From Pseudisothecium myosuroides (Eukaryota; Streptophyta; Bryopsida; Hypnales; Lembophyllaceae): a stretch of 64,000 nucleotides of DNA. Below are positions 44,375 to 56,936 of this stretch, piece after piece. The stretch is taken from the NCBI GenBank assembly GCA_951799445.1, contig OX637297.1, forward strand, positions 1,240,001-1,304,000, written 5' to 3'. Every line of letters starts with the position of its first letter. Position 1 is the stretch's first letter. The notes below the pieces were generated by a model. It made no database searches. It was given only the letters and a program-made list of their open reading frames with translations, and was not told the origin of the DNA. The translations under genes and the position numbers were made by a program.

Positions 44375-47300
44375 TTAGGATTCCATTGTAGCAATGGCAC
44401 TTCGAATTCCAGCAGCAGCATGTTCCCCTAGACTGTAGATCACATCATTGCCCGACACTTGGTAATCTTGAGGCTCCATGGGGAATTTGACTGCCTTCAC
44501 TTGGCAAGCATGCAAATGAGCAACCTATGACTTCCGCAGAAGCACATAATTTCGTGTGTCTCCATTGTATCTCTGGTAATATAATCCACCAATACATAAA
44601 TCTCCCACCAAGAACTCTTGATCCCAAGGGCAAGTGAAGGAAGTTTGGACTGTGAAGGCTAGCTTGGTGCACATCAGAACTTCAAAGTCCACATTTCCGT
44701 CATTGTTTTCTTCGGCGTTGGTTGCAAAGTTCTCACCAAGTTTGATGCATCGACCTAGGTCCTCCCCATTTCCACCATAATCTGCCCACAAGTTGCCATC
44801 AAAGTTTTCTGAAATAGCTGCTCTGACATGCACTACGTTGTCAGGAATTAGTACCTCTACATTCCACCCAAGCGTCCAAGCTAAATTTTCACATTTGTCC
44901 CACTTACAGTCCAAGCAAAAGCAACAAAAGCAAGCCAAACTCTTTGTGAGCAACCTATTGGTGGAAATAGCATTTAAAGATCAGATGGAGTGCAAATTTG
45001 TGGTTCCAGCAATGGCCATGGTTGTGAACAAAGTCTCTCGTTTTGTAGCCAATGTTGTTTTAGAGATGTGCCAAAACACTCAGGACACATCTCTTTGGTT
45101 TGTCCCGATGTAATAAGTTTCTGGTCTACAAGACAATTTTTCACACAACATGTCCACAACTTGGGCAGCATTTGCAAGCTCAAGCCCTTCACAATCAAGC
45201 TGAGCCTGCCAGATGAATCATTTCACCATAGCTCCAACTCCATCATGTGGGCCCTTTCCATGCCTTGAGCCAAAAAAATTCCACCAACATATACACCCAC
45301 CAGTTAAACGAGGGTAGCAACTCACATAGTACCATGCTACCTTGCTTTTGAACTGAGAAGAACAACCATCTGACCAAATCCAATGTTGCTTTGGATGGAA
45401 GCATGATTGAAGCAAATCTTTCCAATGCAAGTTCAAACAATGCTGCACAAAATAAGAGTCATATTTCTTGTCATCAGAAATATAGAAGTGATACTTCATC
45501 ACTGCATTAGTACTGGGATCACTAGGGTCGGGGTCAGGATTTCTAGTCCAGCAGATTTGGATCAGAATGGAGACTTGATAGTTTTACCAATGCATTGACT
45601 GCACCTCGTTTCGTATCTCGAAGCTATAGTTCTCAGCAAAGTCAATTACAGAGACAATTCCATCATTAAAAATATTCTGCAAACTCTTCTTGAATTGTTG
45701 ATCTTGCCATCTAGCAACAAAGTTGTGTTGGACAAAGAATTGCAATTTTGGCTTCAAATATGCTATAAACTCATCAGATGTAGTGGACTTGTAAGCAAGA
45801 TGCAATTTTTGTTTTCTTCCCCTTTGCTAGTTACAATGGTTTTCATTTTGAATCTCTTCCAAGAAACTTCAATGCAGGAGGTTCCTTCTTCTTCAACAGG
45901 GCATATCGGCAAGTAATCAACACCATAGTTGTCACATTCACCAAACAAATAATCCCATTTATGCCATTCAACAAACTCATCTTTTGGACATACGATTGAT
46001 TCCCAAAGCTCAGTGGTCCCAGTGTACCTCACCTCCTTACCTTGACAATCGTTGCCACTAACCTCAATTGGTTTACAGATATCCTCACAGTCATAGATGC
46101 AAGTGCAAAAATTGTGCAGCCCCGACTTCAGCCTCATCAAGTTCAGTGCCTCAAGTAATTCCATAATTTCCACGTGGTAAATGCAGCAACAAGTGTTCCA
46201 CTCTTTCAGCCTTTTCACCCAAAAAGGGCGCAGCAACTCAAAGGACCTCTTCCCTACAATGATTTCGGGGTAAGCTCTCTAAAACCTCAGGAAGAACTCC
46301 ATCTGTAGAAAGAGCCACAAGGTTGGGAACTTGGGATGAGAGCAATGTCCACAGAACAAGTGGCTCCATAAACTCTTGAATAGCACAAACAGACTCAAAC
46401 AATTATCACAGTCATGAATGTCCAACCAAACTGTACACAAATGCCGTGCTCTGCCTAGATGCACCCTAAACTAGCTAATGTCCAATACCCTAAATCCTAC
46501 AATATACAAACAATCCAAAAGAGCACCCGACCCTAATGAACATCCAACAAGCAACCATGAATGAACAAGCAGTCTCTAAATGAGTCCATTTTCCAACCAG
46601 AACGTCCATGAACACCGTAGAGTGCCTCTGTATGTGCCCACAATGATAAATGTTACACCCTATTGGGCCTAAAGACCCTCAACACCCTTGTTGAACACCC
46701 ACATTGACAAATATTCGAAAGTGTTGTATCCAAACATCCCAAACTACCTCCATGAACCTTGACAATGCCAAATGTCTAAGCCTAATGTACAGAAATCATC
46801 CTAACACCCTTGGGCTTTATGTACAGTTACAGTGCCTAGATCCTAATGAACATGAATTCCCTCGACTACCTACAGTGAACACCTACAAGGAGGATGCTCA
46901 ATCCTAAATCTACATTAACACTCCCCAACAGTTCAGCCTCAATCTAAAGGTGACAAAGTCCCAATACCCCCTAAACTGGGACACCCAAAGCTGACGAAGT
47001 TCAAGTGCAAGCTAACTGAGACACCCAGCACACCTCAATCAAGAAGCCATAGAGTGCAACTCTTAAAGTCCATTTTTTAGCAACAAGAAACCCCGAATAC
47101 CTCTACCAAACAGGGCCTTATTTAAACAAATAGGAAATTGTACCTGAAACACCTAAACCACATTGGGTGTGAAGCTTACCTAAGTTTGTTGTGCAGTTCC
47201 AAAAATCAAATAATAGCAGCCGCAGTGCCCATTTGGTACCATGTACAAGAAAAGTTCAACAAGTTGAACATACGCTGAGTGAGTTTGACAATGTTTACAA

Positions 47301-48208
47301 AGCAAATGGAAACTTCCAAACCAAGCCAAACGTAAACTAAGATGCTAAATTTGAAGAAGGGCAAAAAAACAACGCACAAGAAGATGCTAAATGTACACCG
47401 ATCGCAAGTTCGTAGTACGAACCTAAGTTTCCATTAAATATTATTTGGACTTCACATCATACAAGGAGGCATCAATTCTCAAACGAACAACTTCTTTAGC
47501 AATTGGACTGTTTTGAGTCTCTGACGTCCACCACAATGCAATTGCTGCCTTAGTGCACTCCGACAGAACATCAGATCTTTGTTTGCAGATTGAAAGCGTC
47601 CATTTGAACACTGAACCTAATTCCATGGCACTCCTCCGCACTACGGCTTTGGCAATGTTCCGAGGATGGATCTGCAGAGCTCAAGTTTGGCCTCGGACGG
47701 ACGTGCTACAGCTAGAGCTTCCAACTACAATTAGAATGGCGTGTTTTGTAGCCAAGTGCACAGAAGTTATGGCTAACTTAACCTCAAAAAGAGATTGTTG
47801 AAGCCCATTGACGATATCCCTCTCAACCCTACTTTCAGAACTCAAAGAAAGTGATGAAGCCAACATATTACCCGAAGAAATACTACAAGCCATAATTCTT
47901 TGCAAAACACGACCTCGGGCCTCTGCAGTGGGGAAATCCTGCAAAGTTTTATCAATTGCTTGTAAGATTGGTTGAGCACCCCGTCTAATCTCACAGGAAG
48001 GCACATCGTCAAGTAACCTCTAATTTTCTATCACACTTGCAAGCATCTGACCAGCCTTTGTGGCCCGATGTTCGTGTTGTCGTTCTCTACATCTAAGTTG
48101 ACGCTTCTCTATCACTCTCTCAGGTCTATTCAACTTGCGGTGAGATGAACGTCTACACTCATTTCCTTCGTTTTCCATTGCCTTTGGATTTGAGAACGAG
48201 TCCTCCAA
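44375..48208 (-). pseudogene. DDE-type transposase of the DFAENYS/SDGCxxQFK/FFGxRHGKGP class
   Basis: Two blocks on the minus strand. The N-terminal block (ATG about 48178, open to 47441 apart from TAG near 48020 and a TGA near 47682) is basic then helical (HPRNIAKAVVRRS, KEVVRLRIDAS). After a ~1.1-kb gap without clear coding (probable intron) the core resumes near 46305: RPFWVKRLKEWNTCCC, ELWESIVCPKDEF, a frame change near 45810, YLKPKLQFFVQHNFVARWQD, then the first acidic motif VIDFAENYS (Asp near 45643), ISDDKKYD, WSDGCSSQFK (Asp near 45370) and FFGSRHGKGPHDGVGAMVK. The C-terminal region follows (LACFCCFC, VLMCTKLAF, GDTRNYVLLRKS) to a TAA at 44375. Several stops (TAG for Trp near 46284, TGA after AMVK and DVS for Arg, TAA for Gln after QSMHW) are single transitions. 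The class is widespread in animals and early plants; I am not certain of its superfamily name. Mobility is unlikely now. Confidence 0.75.
46320..47440 (-). other. Probable intron or insertion within the DDE transposase gene
   Basis: No transposase-like coding is visible between the N- and C-terminal blocks. The sequence is A/C-rich on the plus strand with many short CCTAAT/AACATCC-type repeats (46480-46920), a composition different from both neighbours. Confidence 0.4.
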
Positions 48209-49882
48209 AGACTTAGTGCCCGCAAATTAGCAAAACTCTCACAAAAACAAGAATGCTCACAGATTGCTCAGCCATGAGTAGGTCCAATGCTGAATGCAAA
48301 GCTAGATTACACGTAGAAGTTGCCCCGTAAACCCTCTGTGCCAAAACACCAACCACAATCCTAAACTTGACAAAGAAATTGTGCAACATTATGCTACGCT
48401 CGAAATCAACACGCAACAAAGAAGACAAGATTGCGCACACGCAAACCTTGCACCCTAAATCCTTAGAACACATTTTGCCACACTGAAATGCACAACACCC
48501 TGAAACCCTAAATTTGACCTCTCCAGAGTTCTACAACAATGCACCACTCAAAATCAAAACACAAATTAGACACAGCTTGTCCACCTCGCAGACCACAGAG
48601 CTAAGTCCGCAACCCTAAACTCAAACTTGCAATGGCCAAAGGGGATCAGAGATGGCAGCGCAAGGGCGCCAAGAGTAGAAACTATAATGACCTCGATTTG
48701 CGGAAGAAGACGTTGCTGCTTTGCCGTCGTCCGTGGACCGTTGATGATCCACGCAATCAACAGTCAGATGTATCCCAGCTTTTGTAAATTTGCAAGCAGT
48801 CACAGAAAGCTGTGACTTGTATATACTAAAATTAATTGAAATTTATCAAAAAGTCTATAATTCTTTTGGTGCAACTAGAGCTCATAAAATCAGTAAGCTT
48901 GGAAAAAGAAAATTTAGAAAAAAAAATCAATATAAAGGAGAAAAGGACTTCATAAATTCCAAGGTTTTGAAAGTCATTCAAAAGTCCTTTGCAAACATCC
49001 AATACATGTCTATACAAAAGGATTGACATTTCCTAAAAATTTCCTAAAACATCCACTAGAATCATAGTCTCTAGCATAAATTTAAGTACGTAAAACATCT
49101 TTATAAAGTCCTTGAAAAAATTGCTGATAGCAAATTTGTCATACCCCTGTATTTTTAAAAGTCCCCCACACTTTCATATTTTGCCAAAAATTAAATTCAA
49201 CAACATAGTTGTGTTCATAATCAAGTTTATGACCCTAGAATCATCTATTTTTTTAAATTAAAATTTTTCCAATGTACCCAAATTGCATTTGAAATTTTCA
49301 TGAGTGCAGTTTTCAATAGTGTGACACAATTTTGAGCTCGTCAACCATGCATTCACCCTGGTACTAATTGAAGCTAGACATGTTGTACATCAAATATGAA
49401 AACAAAACAGAGGAATATCATTTACTAAAAGGAAGTCAATCTTCCAATTCGTATCCTTGTACAAAATGTTCAATATACAAATATTAATCATGCATTTCCA
49501 AAGGCTAGGTTTTATAGATTTTTCACAACTATACTTCAAGAAGCATTTGTCAAAATTCAAAAGTATAAACTACTAGAGAAAAACACCTACCTAGATTTCT
49601 TTTAGCTTCAAAGTATTGACTAGTAAGAGATATGGCCCATTAATTCCAAGAATTGGAAGCAAATCAAAATGTATTTGCAATACACAGATATACGTATACA
49701 CATATAAATATAAGTTTTTATCAAAAATGATACACACATACATAGATATCAAATGCTAATCAAATCATATCGTACTAATCGTACGTATAATACAACAATT
49801 ACTTAGTAAAGCTAAATCCAAATAAAAACCACGCAACAGTGCATACACTTCTATCCTACTAGACCTACAGGTCCATCTCTAT
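48209..49882. other. Transposase upstream region and AT-rich spacer
   Basis: 48209-48800 may hold the 5' UTR/promoter of the minus-strand transposase; short frames on both strands there lack motifs. 48800-49880 is AT-rich and featureless by eye, with a microsatellite-like TATACGTATACACATATA near 49690. Confidence 0.4.
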
Positions 49883-52034
49883 TTAAGTACCGCTACCCTC
49901 TCCCAAACCACCAGACGGCCCTTCTTTATTGCGGGCGGACACTAAAGCAACAATTCTCGCACTTTCTCGGCATTGTTGGCCTCCAGGACTTTCTTGGCCA
50001 GTGACGCGTTCAGATTTAGTCGCCCTCTCAATCACGCAAAATTTCTTTGCTTCTTTTGGGGAATAGTCAGAGTCTTCTTCCACCCTCCGTTTCTGGATTT
50101 GCTTGGGAGTCAAATCCACATGCTTTGCCTTCAAGGCTCTCAAAGCAGCATCCACTCAATTTATCATCCCATTATCCACTTCGTCATCACTTGTAATGCG
50201 TACCGCATTCCCTTCGAAGCCTCTTTCCAATAAGAAGGTCCTCCAATTAGTTATTATGTTGCCAATCCTCCTATCAAATGCCGTTGCAACATCCACTATC
50301 TGATCCCCTATGCTTGATTTGCCATCTATTTCCACACAAGCACAAACTTCTGTAGCTTCTTCCAACTTCGACAAGAAGAGGGCTTGGCCCATCAAATCAT
50401 GGTTGTACGCCTTGTATTGCTCAGTGAACTCTTTAGTACGCTCCACCTCCACCCACTTGTCGTCTGGCCTTTTCTGCACTTCCAGTTGTGGAAACTGAAA
50501 GAGCTTGTGGTGTTGCATGCTTTAATGCCCTTCCATGCTGCGACAAAACAATTCACGAGCCTCGGCATTGTCAACACTACAGGCCCGCAATTCTACTTTT
50601 CTGTTTTGGGTCATCCACATGAAGGAATCCATCGGTTGCTCAATTGCCTCATACAGTCCATGCTTTTGTAACTTTGGATTCCATGCTAGAGTTTTCCCCC
50701 AATGCTTGTAATTTTGAAATTTGAATGGCCCTCGGTCAAGTGGAAGGTTTCATCTATTGTATTTGTAGCCGGGGGGCATACTTTCCAAAAGACCAAACCA
50801 TTTGTAGAACCTAGGGCTCAAAGGAGAACGGCACTCTGGACAAACTGAGCTAAAAAATGATGCTTTGACAATGCATTTGTGATGGAAAGTGTTGCAACAA
50901 TGGCCCAAGGTTACGCTTTCTTCAGGACTGAAAGCCATTTGGCAAATGCTACAATGATCCTTCAACATGTCACTACTTTTATTAGCACCATGCACCAATA
51001 CCCTCTCATCCTTCTTGAAGTGTATTGAGAGTGTTTCGTAAGGCACCCATCCTTCCTCTGCTTCCAAGGCCCAATTGATGGGGCCATGTTTTTCATTTTT
51101 TGTGTGGTTCAACCGCTCAAACATGACATCTGTGTCTCCTCAAAATGTGACTTCTGTGAAGCCGCATGGATGTTGCTTCAACGCACTCTTGAACCTCTGC
51201 AAACAGGCCTCAATGGGCAGTGTATTTTTCATCTGAATTCATTGCAAATGTGTGAAGCCTGTTCATTGCTCGAGAGTCCGATACTAAGGAGGGTTTGTCT
51301 TGGAGTTTTTGTACCCATCCCAACCATTGAGACTCCAATCCGCTCGGAGGCTTGCATTCTTCCATGTTGAATACTTGTTTCATTCGTTCCAACTATGACT
51401 CAAGAAGGGCGATTTTTTTATTTGCCTCATCCAATTTTGGGTTCCAAATTGGAATGTCATCCAAATCCCCTATGCAAGTCTTCTCCTTCGCTTTGCCCTT
51501 ATCAAGAGGAAGAGAGAGTTGATCGCTTTTTTGAGTTGCCTACGACCTTGGTAGTTTAGGCTGCAGTTCCTTTGGGGGATATAAATGATTCATGTATGTA
51601 CAATGTCCGCAACTGGTACTAGACATCAAAATCTCCAACTTCTGTTCCAAGACATCGCACTCCATCCTCAACTTTTTATTGAGGATCTCTAATTTTACCG
51701 CTACCTCTAGGCTTTCTTTCCTAGAATCAAGCATTGGTAACAAGGAGTCAATGGTGAACTTGTAGAAAGCCATTGCACCCGTCAATAGATATGGTGCCAT
51801 TTTTGCTAAGTTGTTGGCAAACTCCATAACAAGTGAAGAAATTCTAGCTATATGTTGAGCGGATACTGCCAGCCTTTCAGCGGTGTCCGAAAAAAAAGAA
51901 CTCCCATATTTATTTTTTGGTAGAACAAAGCTCTCGGGGTCCTTCTTTGCTTCAGATTTCATCCACTTGTCCTCAAATTCTTTCACCCAAATTGTGCACC
52001 TACGGAAGGCTTCTACTTGCTCTGCATGGGACAT
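49883..52034 (-). pseudogene. Copy D: helical N-region plus RING-type finger, RING family member
   Basis: From ATG 52034 the frame encodes a helical region (AFRRCTIWVKEFEDKW, LKPK-free, with coiled-coil heptads near LEILNKKLRMECDVLEQKLE), then after two stops a second segment to 51210. A frame change near 51170 leads to GWVPYETLSIHFKKDERVLVH and a finger with CSIC, GHCCNTFHHKC and CPEC (about 51010-50830), followed by MPPGYKYN. In-frame TGA 50750, TAA near 50522 and a TGA near 50156 interrupt the C-terminal region (WGKTLAWNPK, ELFCRSMEGH, FLLERGFEGN), which ends in GEGSGT, the same closing string as copy A. In the finger the first His ligand of copy A (SCAHVYH) is Asn, so metal binding may be impaired. 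The N-domain with IDKL is not found in this copy; a diverged N-domain lies 5.3 kb upstream at 57369-58448, on the same strand. Confidence 0.65.
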
Positions 52035-53118
52035 CTTATAGAGAGTGTCGGATATACGGTCTAGGCTTAAGTATCCTTACAACACCAAAACGTTGTAAAA
52101 TGACTCGAAATATCGTCCCAAGGGATTCTAGTATGTTGTTACAAGCTAGGATATCTGGATTTTCTCCCTTTTCCTAAAGTCCAAGCAACCCGTCTAATCT
52201 CTTTCTCTCTTTCGGTTACAAATACTACCCAAAATTCAATCCGAATCCAGTCTTATCTGGATTCCAGTTACGTCTCTACAAATGACTGGTTTTCTATTCC
52301 TTTGTTTTACCCTTAGAGGGTCTACTATTGGTCTTTAGAGGAGTAGGGACTTCACCACTCAGAATCCTCACGCTCTCCACTCTCACTAAACAAAGAAAGA
52401 AAGAAAGAAATGTGTTGCGACAAAGAAGAGAAATTAGCACCCTCACAACTTTTCGGATGGCCTATCTAGAAAGCAAGTCACTCAAGGCCGCGTCCAGTCC
52501 CCTTCACTACAATGACAGATCAAGACACCCAAAACCAACAGAGGATTGTTTCCTAGTTGCTAGACTGATCCTGTGGTTGGCAGATCTTCCGATGAGTGGG
52601 GATTTTCCTCTCTCGGTTGTTTGTCCCCGCATAGAAACGTGCTTGATTCCGGACCCGCATCCACACCACTCCTAGGTTTTGCTAGATTACTGTTCCGGTA
52701 ATTTAAAGGCACCACGCACAAGTCCTCATTCACTGGCCTAAACTTTGTCACAAATGTCCCCTCTCAATTTGACCCAGTTGCCTAAGATCCGGATTCCTCC
52801 TCACCCGTCCCCTCTTATACTCAAATAAACAAACCAACAAACTCTTTGCACAAAGTCGGAGTCAAAATGTCCACCTGGAGGCTCAGATTAAATAAAGGAA
52901 TGAAATAAATATTGAAAATGCACTTGGATGGAATGGGAGGGCAACAGTCTTGCCCACCCTTAAAAACAAAAAACAGAAGCCAAAAAGCCACCCCAAAGCC
53001 AGGGTGACCACACAATGACCCTTTAAGATAATTGGAATGTCACAAGCTAGTTGTCCCTAGAAATACGGAACCCAGCCCAACACATGGAAAACCCGTTCCG
53101 GAACTAAAAATTAAAATC
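52035..53118. other. Upstream flank of copy D, weak coding-like fragments
   Basis: In the copy D frame, open codons continue upstream of the ATG for about 16 residues (LSLDRISDTLYK) to a TAA, so the true start may be further upstream. A minus-strand frame at 52560-52751 has protein-like composition but no recognised motif. The rest is spacer. Confidence 0.3.
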
Positions 53119-55063
53119 CTAACTAACTGAAAACACCCTAATTAAATACTTCCTTTTCCGCGCCTTCTTCGAACTGCTACCGCCCTGACTTGCAAGTGCC
53201 CTGCTAGTGGCCTTCACCAGAGTCGACATGATTGCTGCCCGAGTTAGAATCTTGTGCGTAGTTGGTGGGGGTGACTCATCATTAGTTTCTGTCCCGGATC
53301 CGGTCTCAAACTATTCTTCCTCAGATTCTTCAATCAGCTGCACGTCTGGCTACTTCGCTTTGCGACGTCTCACCTAGATCTATCCCCGTGCTGTCTCGTT
53401 TGGGCGAAAGCTGCTGCATGTGAGTGAAGTCTTCCGGATGGGTCCGGGCCGGATTCGACATGGCCCTGATTTGATCAATGAAATCACTGCGGACCTTTAG
53501 TCCGGGCATCTTGAATGTCCCTGCCACTCGGCCTTGTTGACGGAACACTTGGTGGGACAAAAACTTCTTACTGCACTGGAATAGATTTTACACTCGGCTC
53601 CCTCGCAGGTTGCCTCAAAAGGGACCCCAAGCCCTTAGACTGTGGCTGAGTTGGAGCATTGAGAGTCTGCTTGAGCGGAGTCCTCATGAATAGGGAGTTG
53701 GGGATTTCCAAAAACTGCAAGAAGTCCATGGCCTTATTCGGATCAAGGTGTCCCAACAGTTGGCACAATTCCTTCAACACTGTCTCCATCCGAGCTTGAA
53801 AGTCAACAAGGATTGTCACCACCTTCAATCCGGTTACCTAACCTTCTTTTATCAGCTGGGCATCAAAGAGATTGGATCTGACCACAAGCTCTGCTGGCTG
53901 CGCAACCAACGTCGTCAAATTCTGGATGAGTTGGAGAGCTTCTGTCTCCTTTTGCCTTACTGCTTCCAGCTCTTCTTCTGCCCAATTTACTTGGGATTGG
54001 AGGTCATCCTGGTCCTTCTCCAAGTTCCGGATTCGCTCCTCCTTTCCGCGCAGCACATCCAAACCCGGTTGTCGCTTGATTTCATCTAGAATCTTTTCCG
54101 ATTCCACCTTCAATTCATCACTAATTTTGATTATAATATCCGCCATGTTGTCATGCAACTGCCGAGTCTGCCACACCCACTACATTCCGGTATCAAAGAA
54201 CTCCAAAAATTCTCCTGCTGCCGGAGTGGCTGGGCTGTCCTTTTTTCGGTGTCGGCAGTTTTCCTCGTGAGGTCGGATTGGTTGACTTCCTTCGCTTATC
54301 CCAACGATCAACAAGTTCTTCTTTCTCCTCCTGTCGTTCATCCTCCTCGGAGTCCTGCTGATTCGGCTCAATTTCATCCAAAAGGCCATACTACAGGATT
54401 GCGACCCCGATGCCATACTCTATCATCTCTTGACTACTCAGAACCTCCTTTTGGTGATAGAGGTGGAACAAGTACGGGCTAATAGGGGTGTTTACTCCTC
54501 GACACATGCTCAGCCAGTTTTGACACCACACCTGCAATAACCCTACCCCAATGCACAAATCTATCCTCCATAGCCCCAAAGATGGTGTTAGCTACCGTGA
54601 TCATAATCCAGATAGGCTTTTCCGGACACAAGAGTGGAATCAGGAATTCTAGCACCCGTCTATGCCTATCGTTTCTACAATCACTAATGGTGTAACCCTC
54701 TTTTGCATTGGTCGGACTCTGGAACTCTCTGCTCGTGTACTTATCCGTTCGGGACTCCGAGAGGCTAATCCGGATCCGTTTTTCTTGAACAAATACACCT
54801 CCATCCAAACATCCTTGGTTCAAGCTACGGGTCAACCCCAAACTGTCAACTCTTACTGATTTGGAACCCCTAAAATGAGCTCCTAAATCATCTCCTCACT
54901 TTTGATGTTCCACGGCCTCCATATCAGTCCAATGCACCCTATACACATCAGATTTTCCTCTAATTGCTTTTGGATGGTTGGGTCAGAAGGGATATCAAGA
55001 CAAACTATCCAGGCTGTGACCGAATGTTTACAGGGTTTTGGATCTTTGCCCTCTACCATGGGA
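53119..55063 (-). pseudogene. Plant gag-like/mobile-domain protein, disrupted
   Basis: Reading down from 55063: KHSVTAWIVCLDIPSDPTIQ, CIGLIWRPWNI and VWMEVYLFKKNGSGLASRSP, with several TAG/TGA stops; then after a frame change the more conserved block KPIWIMITVANTIFGAMEDR, FVHWGRVIAGVVSKLAEHVS and ISPYLFHLYHQKEVLSSQEM (about 54615-54420); an acidic linker EEDERQEEKEELVDRW; a long coiled coil (ISDELKVESEKILDEI, RNLEKDQDDLQSQ; 54176-53838); and a basic, Ser-rich end SSSKKARKRKY before TAG at 53119. The conserved block resembles gag-like proteins found in plant transposons and early-plant genomes; no polymerase or integrase is nearby. The CACTA element begins exactly where the open sequence stops at 55063, so the element appears to have landed inside or just at the 5' side of this gene. 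Confidence 0.5.
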
Positions 55064-55219
55064 CACTACTAGAGAGGCAGTCAAAACCAAGACAAAATCA
55101 GCACATTTTTATTGGAATCAATATAAAAATGATTTTTCCTCATCAAATGTGTTTTTTTGAACCGCATCAACACGTTTTCTGTTGATTCAATGTAAACCAA
55201 CAGAATTCTGTTAAATTTC

Positions 55220-55465
55220 AAGGAATTTGAAGAATCTTTTGGAATCTTTTGGAATCTTTTTGGAATCTTTTGGAATCTCTTACGAATCTACTAAATTTTT
55301 AGGAATCTACTAGAATCTTTTGAAAAAATATTAGAATTTATTGAAATCTTTTGGAAATCTATTGAAATCTATTAGACACTTTTGAAAATCTTTTAAAATT
55401 CTATTGAAATCTTTTGAAATTTTTAAAAATCCTTTAGAACCTTTCAAAATCATTTGGAATCTTAT
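55220..55465. repeat. Degenerate GGAATCTTTT minisatellite
   Basis: GGAATCTTTT-like units of 10-13 bp repeat many times next to the left end of the CACTA element, comparable to the subterminal repeats to which CACTA transposases bind in other plants. Confidence 0.75.
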
Positions 55466-56573
55466 ACAAAATTTGAATATAAAATTCAAATTTTAATCAA
55501 ATTTTTAATGAATCAAATTTGATTTTGAATTTATTTTAAATTCCAATGATATTCTTTAATAACAATTCAAACTTAGAATTTGATCAAAATTTTAATCAAT
55601 TTCAATTGTAAATCAAATTGTGATTCAAATAACTTGATGAAAATTTTGACTTTGGTTCAACTTTGATCAATTCAAATTCTAATGCAATTTTCATTCAATA
55701 TTCTCTATGATGTAATTTGATTAGAATTCAAACTTATAATTGAATTGAATTTCTAACATATGTTTTAGAATTTAATATGAAAAATATACTTCGTTGGTTC
55801 AAGAGATGTCACCAAGATGCTTAGATTGCCCGGAAATTAAGATTCTTCACCACTTCTTCATCACAAATCTAAATAGATTGAATCAAAGCTTCATATATAT
55901 TTTGAACCATAATAATTGAAATAAAAATTAAACTCATAGAAAGATAATAATATATATTCTATTTTTTAACAAAATTTCATTAAAAATTGAGGTGATAGGA
56001 ACATGCTTGAAATTCATTTAGTCCCTCAAGATGACAATAGTAGATTAGGGATTAGAATTTGAGTTTTGAGTGTTAAACTATACCAAATGTAAGTTCTATA
56101 CTATTCAAAATCCTAAATTTGAACTATTCAACAAATTCAACTATTTAATTCTAAAATTTGGCTGAACTACTTCTAAAAAAATGCTTGTCAGATTTTCAAA
56201 ACAAGTTAGATTAAATTGAAAATTTTACCACTGAAATAAGACTTCAATATCAATCATTTCCAATAAGTTTTATGGAAAACGGACTTTCTATGAAGGAAAT
56301 ATGAGCCTCCAAAGTCTGCTGAATTTGCAAAATGAAAACGAAAAGAATAAAGTAAAACTACTTTTAGAAAAATGCTTGTCAGAATTTCAAAACAATTTAG
56401 AAAAAATTGAAAATTTTACCACTAAAATTAAACTTTAATATGAACCATTTCCAACAAGTTTCATGGAAAACGGACCTAAAATGAAGGAGATACGGGCCTT
56501 CAAAGTCTGCTGATTTTGTGAAAAATGACTAGAAAATCAGTAAATAAAACTCACATTCCTAATTACATCAAAT

Positions 56574-56650
56574 GACTCCAACCTTGGTGCAATGGTTGGA
56601 GTCTATGGGCTCCAAACAAGAAGACCAGGGTTCGAACCATGCCACGGGTG
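56574..56650 (+). repeat. tRNA-like segment with A and B boxes inside the CACTA element
   Basis: TGGTGCAATGG (56585-56595) and GGTTCGAACC (56629-56638) match pol III A and B boxes 44 bp apart, as in the relic at 4774-4850. The B box here is a perfect consensus. The acceptor stem does not pair well, so a tRNA-derived SINE head captured by the element is more likely than a tRNA gene. It is followed by a triplicated GTGGCGGGTAGGG-like motif (56665-56730). Confidence 0.6.
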
Positions 56651-56936
56651 GGTTGGGGGGCAATCCATCTGGCGGGTAGGGGGCAGCCCATGTGGCGGAT
56701 AGGGGCAGTCCACGTGGCGGGTAGGGAGCAGTCCAAAAAAAAGTTTTTGTTTTTGTTTTTGTTTTAAATTAAAAAAAAAAAATTTATTTTATTTCAGATT
56801 TGACCAAGACAAAATCAACAGAAATGTGTGGATAGTTGGTCCGAATCAAGAGTTCCTAACCAATAGGAGAAATCAACACATTTCTGTTGATTTTGTCTTC
56901 ATTTGGACCGAATTCTTCTAGTAGTGGGATACCAAC

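Larger units (their letters stand above)
55064..56936. mobile_element. Complete non-autonomous CACTA-like element, 1873 bp
   Basis: Begins CACTACTAGA and ends TCTAGTAGTG. The flanks are GGA on both sides (55061-55063 and 56937-56939), the 3-bp target duplication expected for the CACTA (CMC) superfamily. Beyond the perfect 10-bp termini the ends share AGACAAAATCA, and the right end can fold on itself (GACAAAATCAACAGAAATGT with its complement about 75 bp later). There is no coding capacity. The interior has a GGAATCTTTT minisatellite, AT-rich direct repeats, a block shared with 4430-5003 and a tRNA-like segment. Confidence 0.85.

Noticed and set aside
56574..56650. Functional tRNA gene
   Set aside because: A and B boxes are good but the acceptor and anticodon stems do not pair properly, and the segment is shared with another mobile element.
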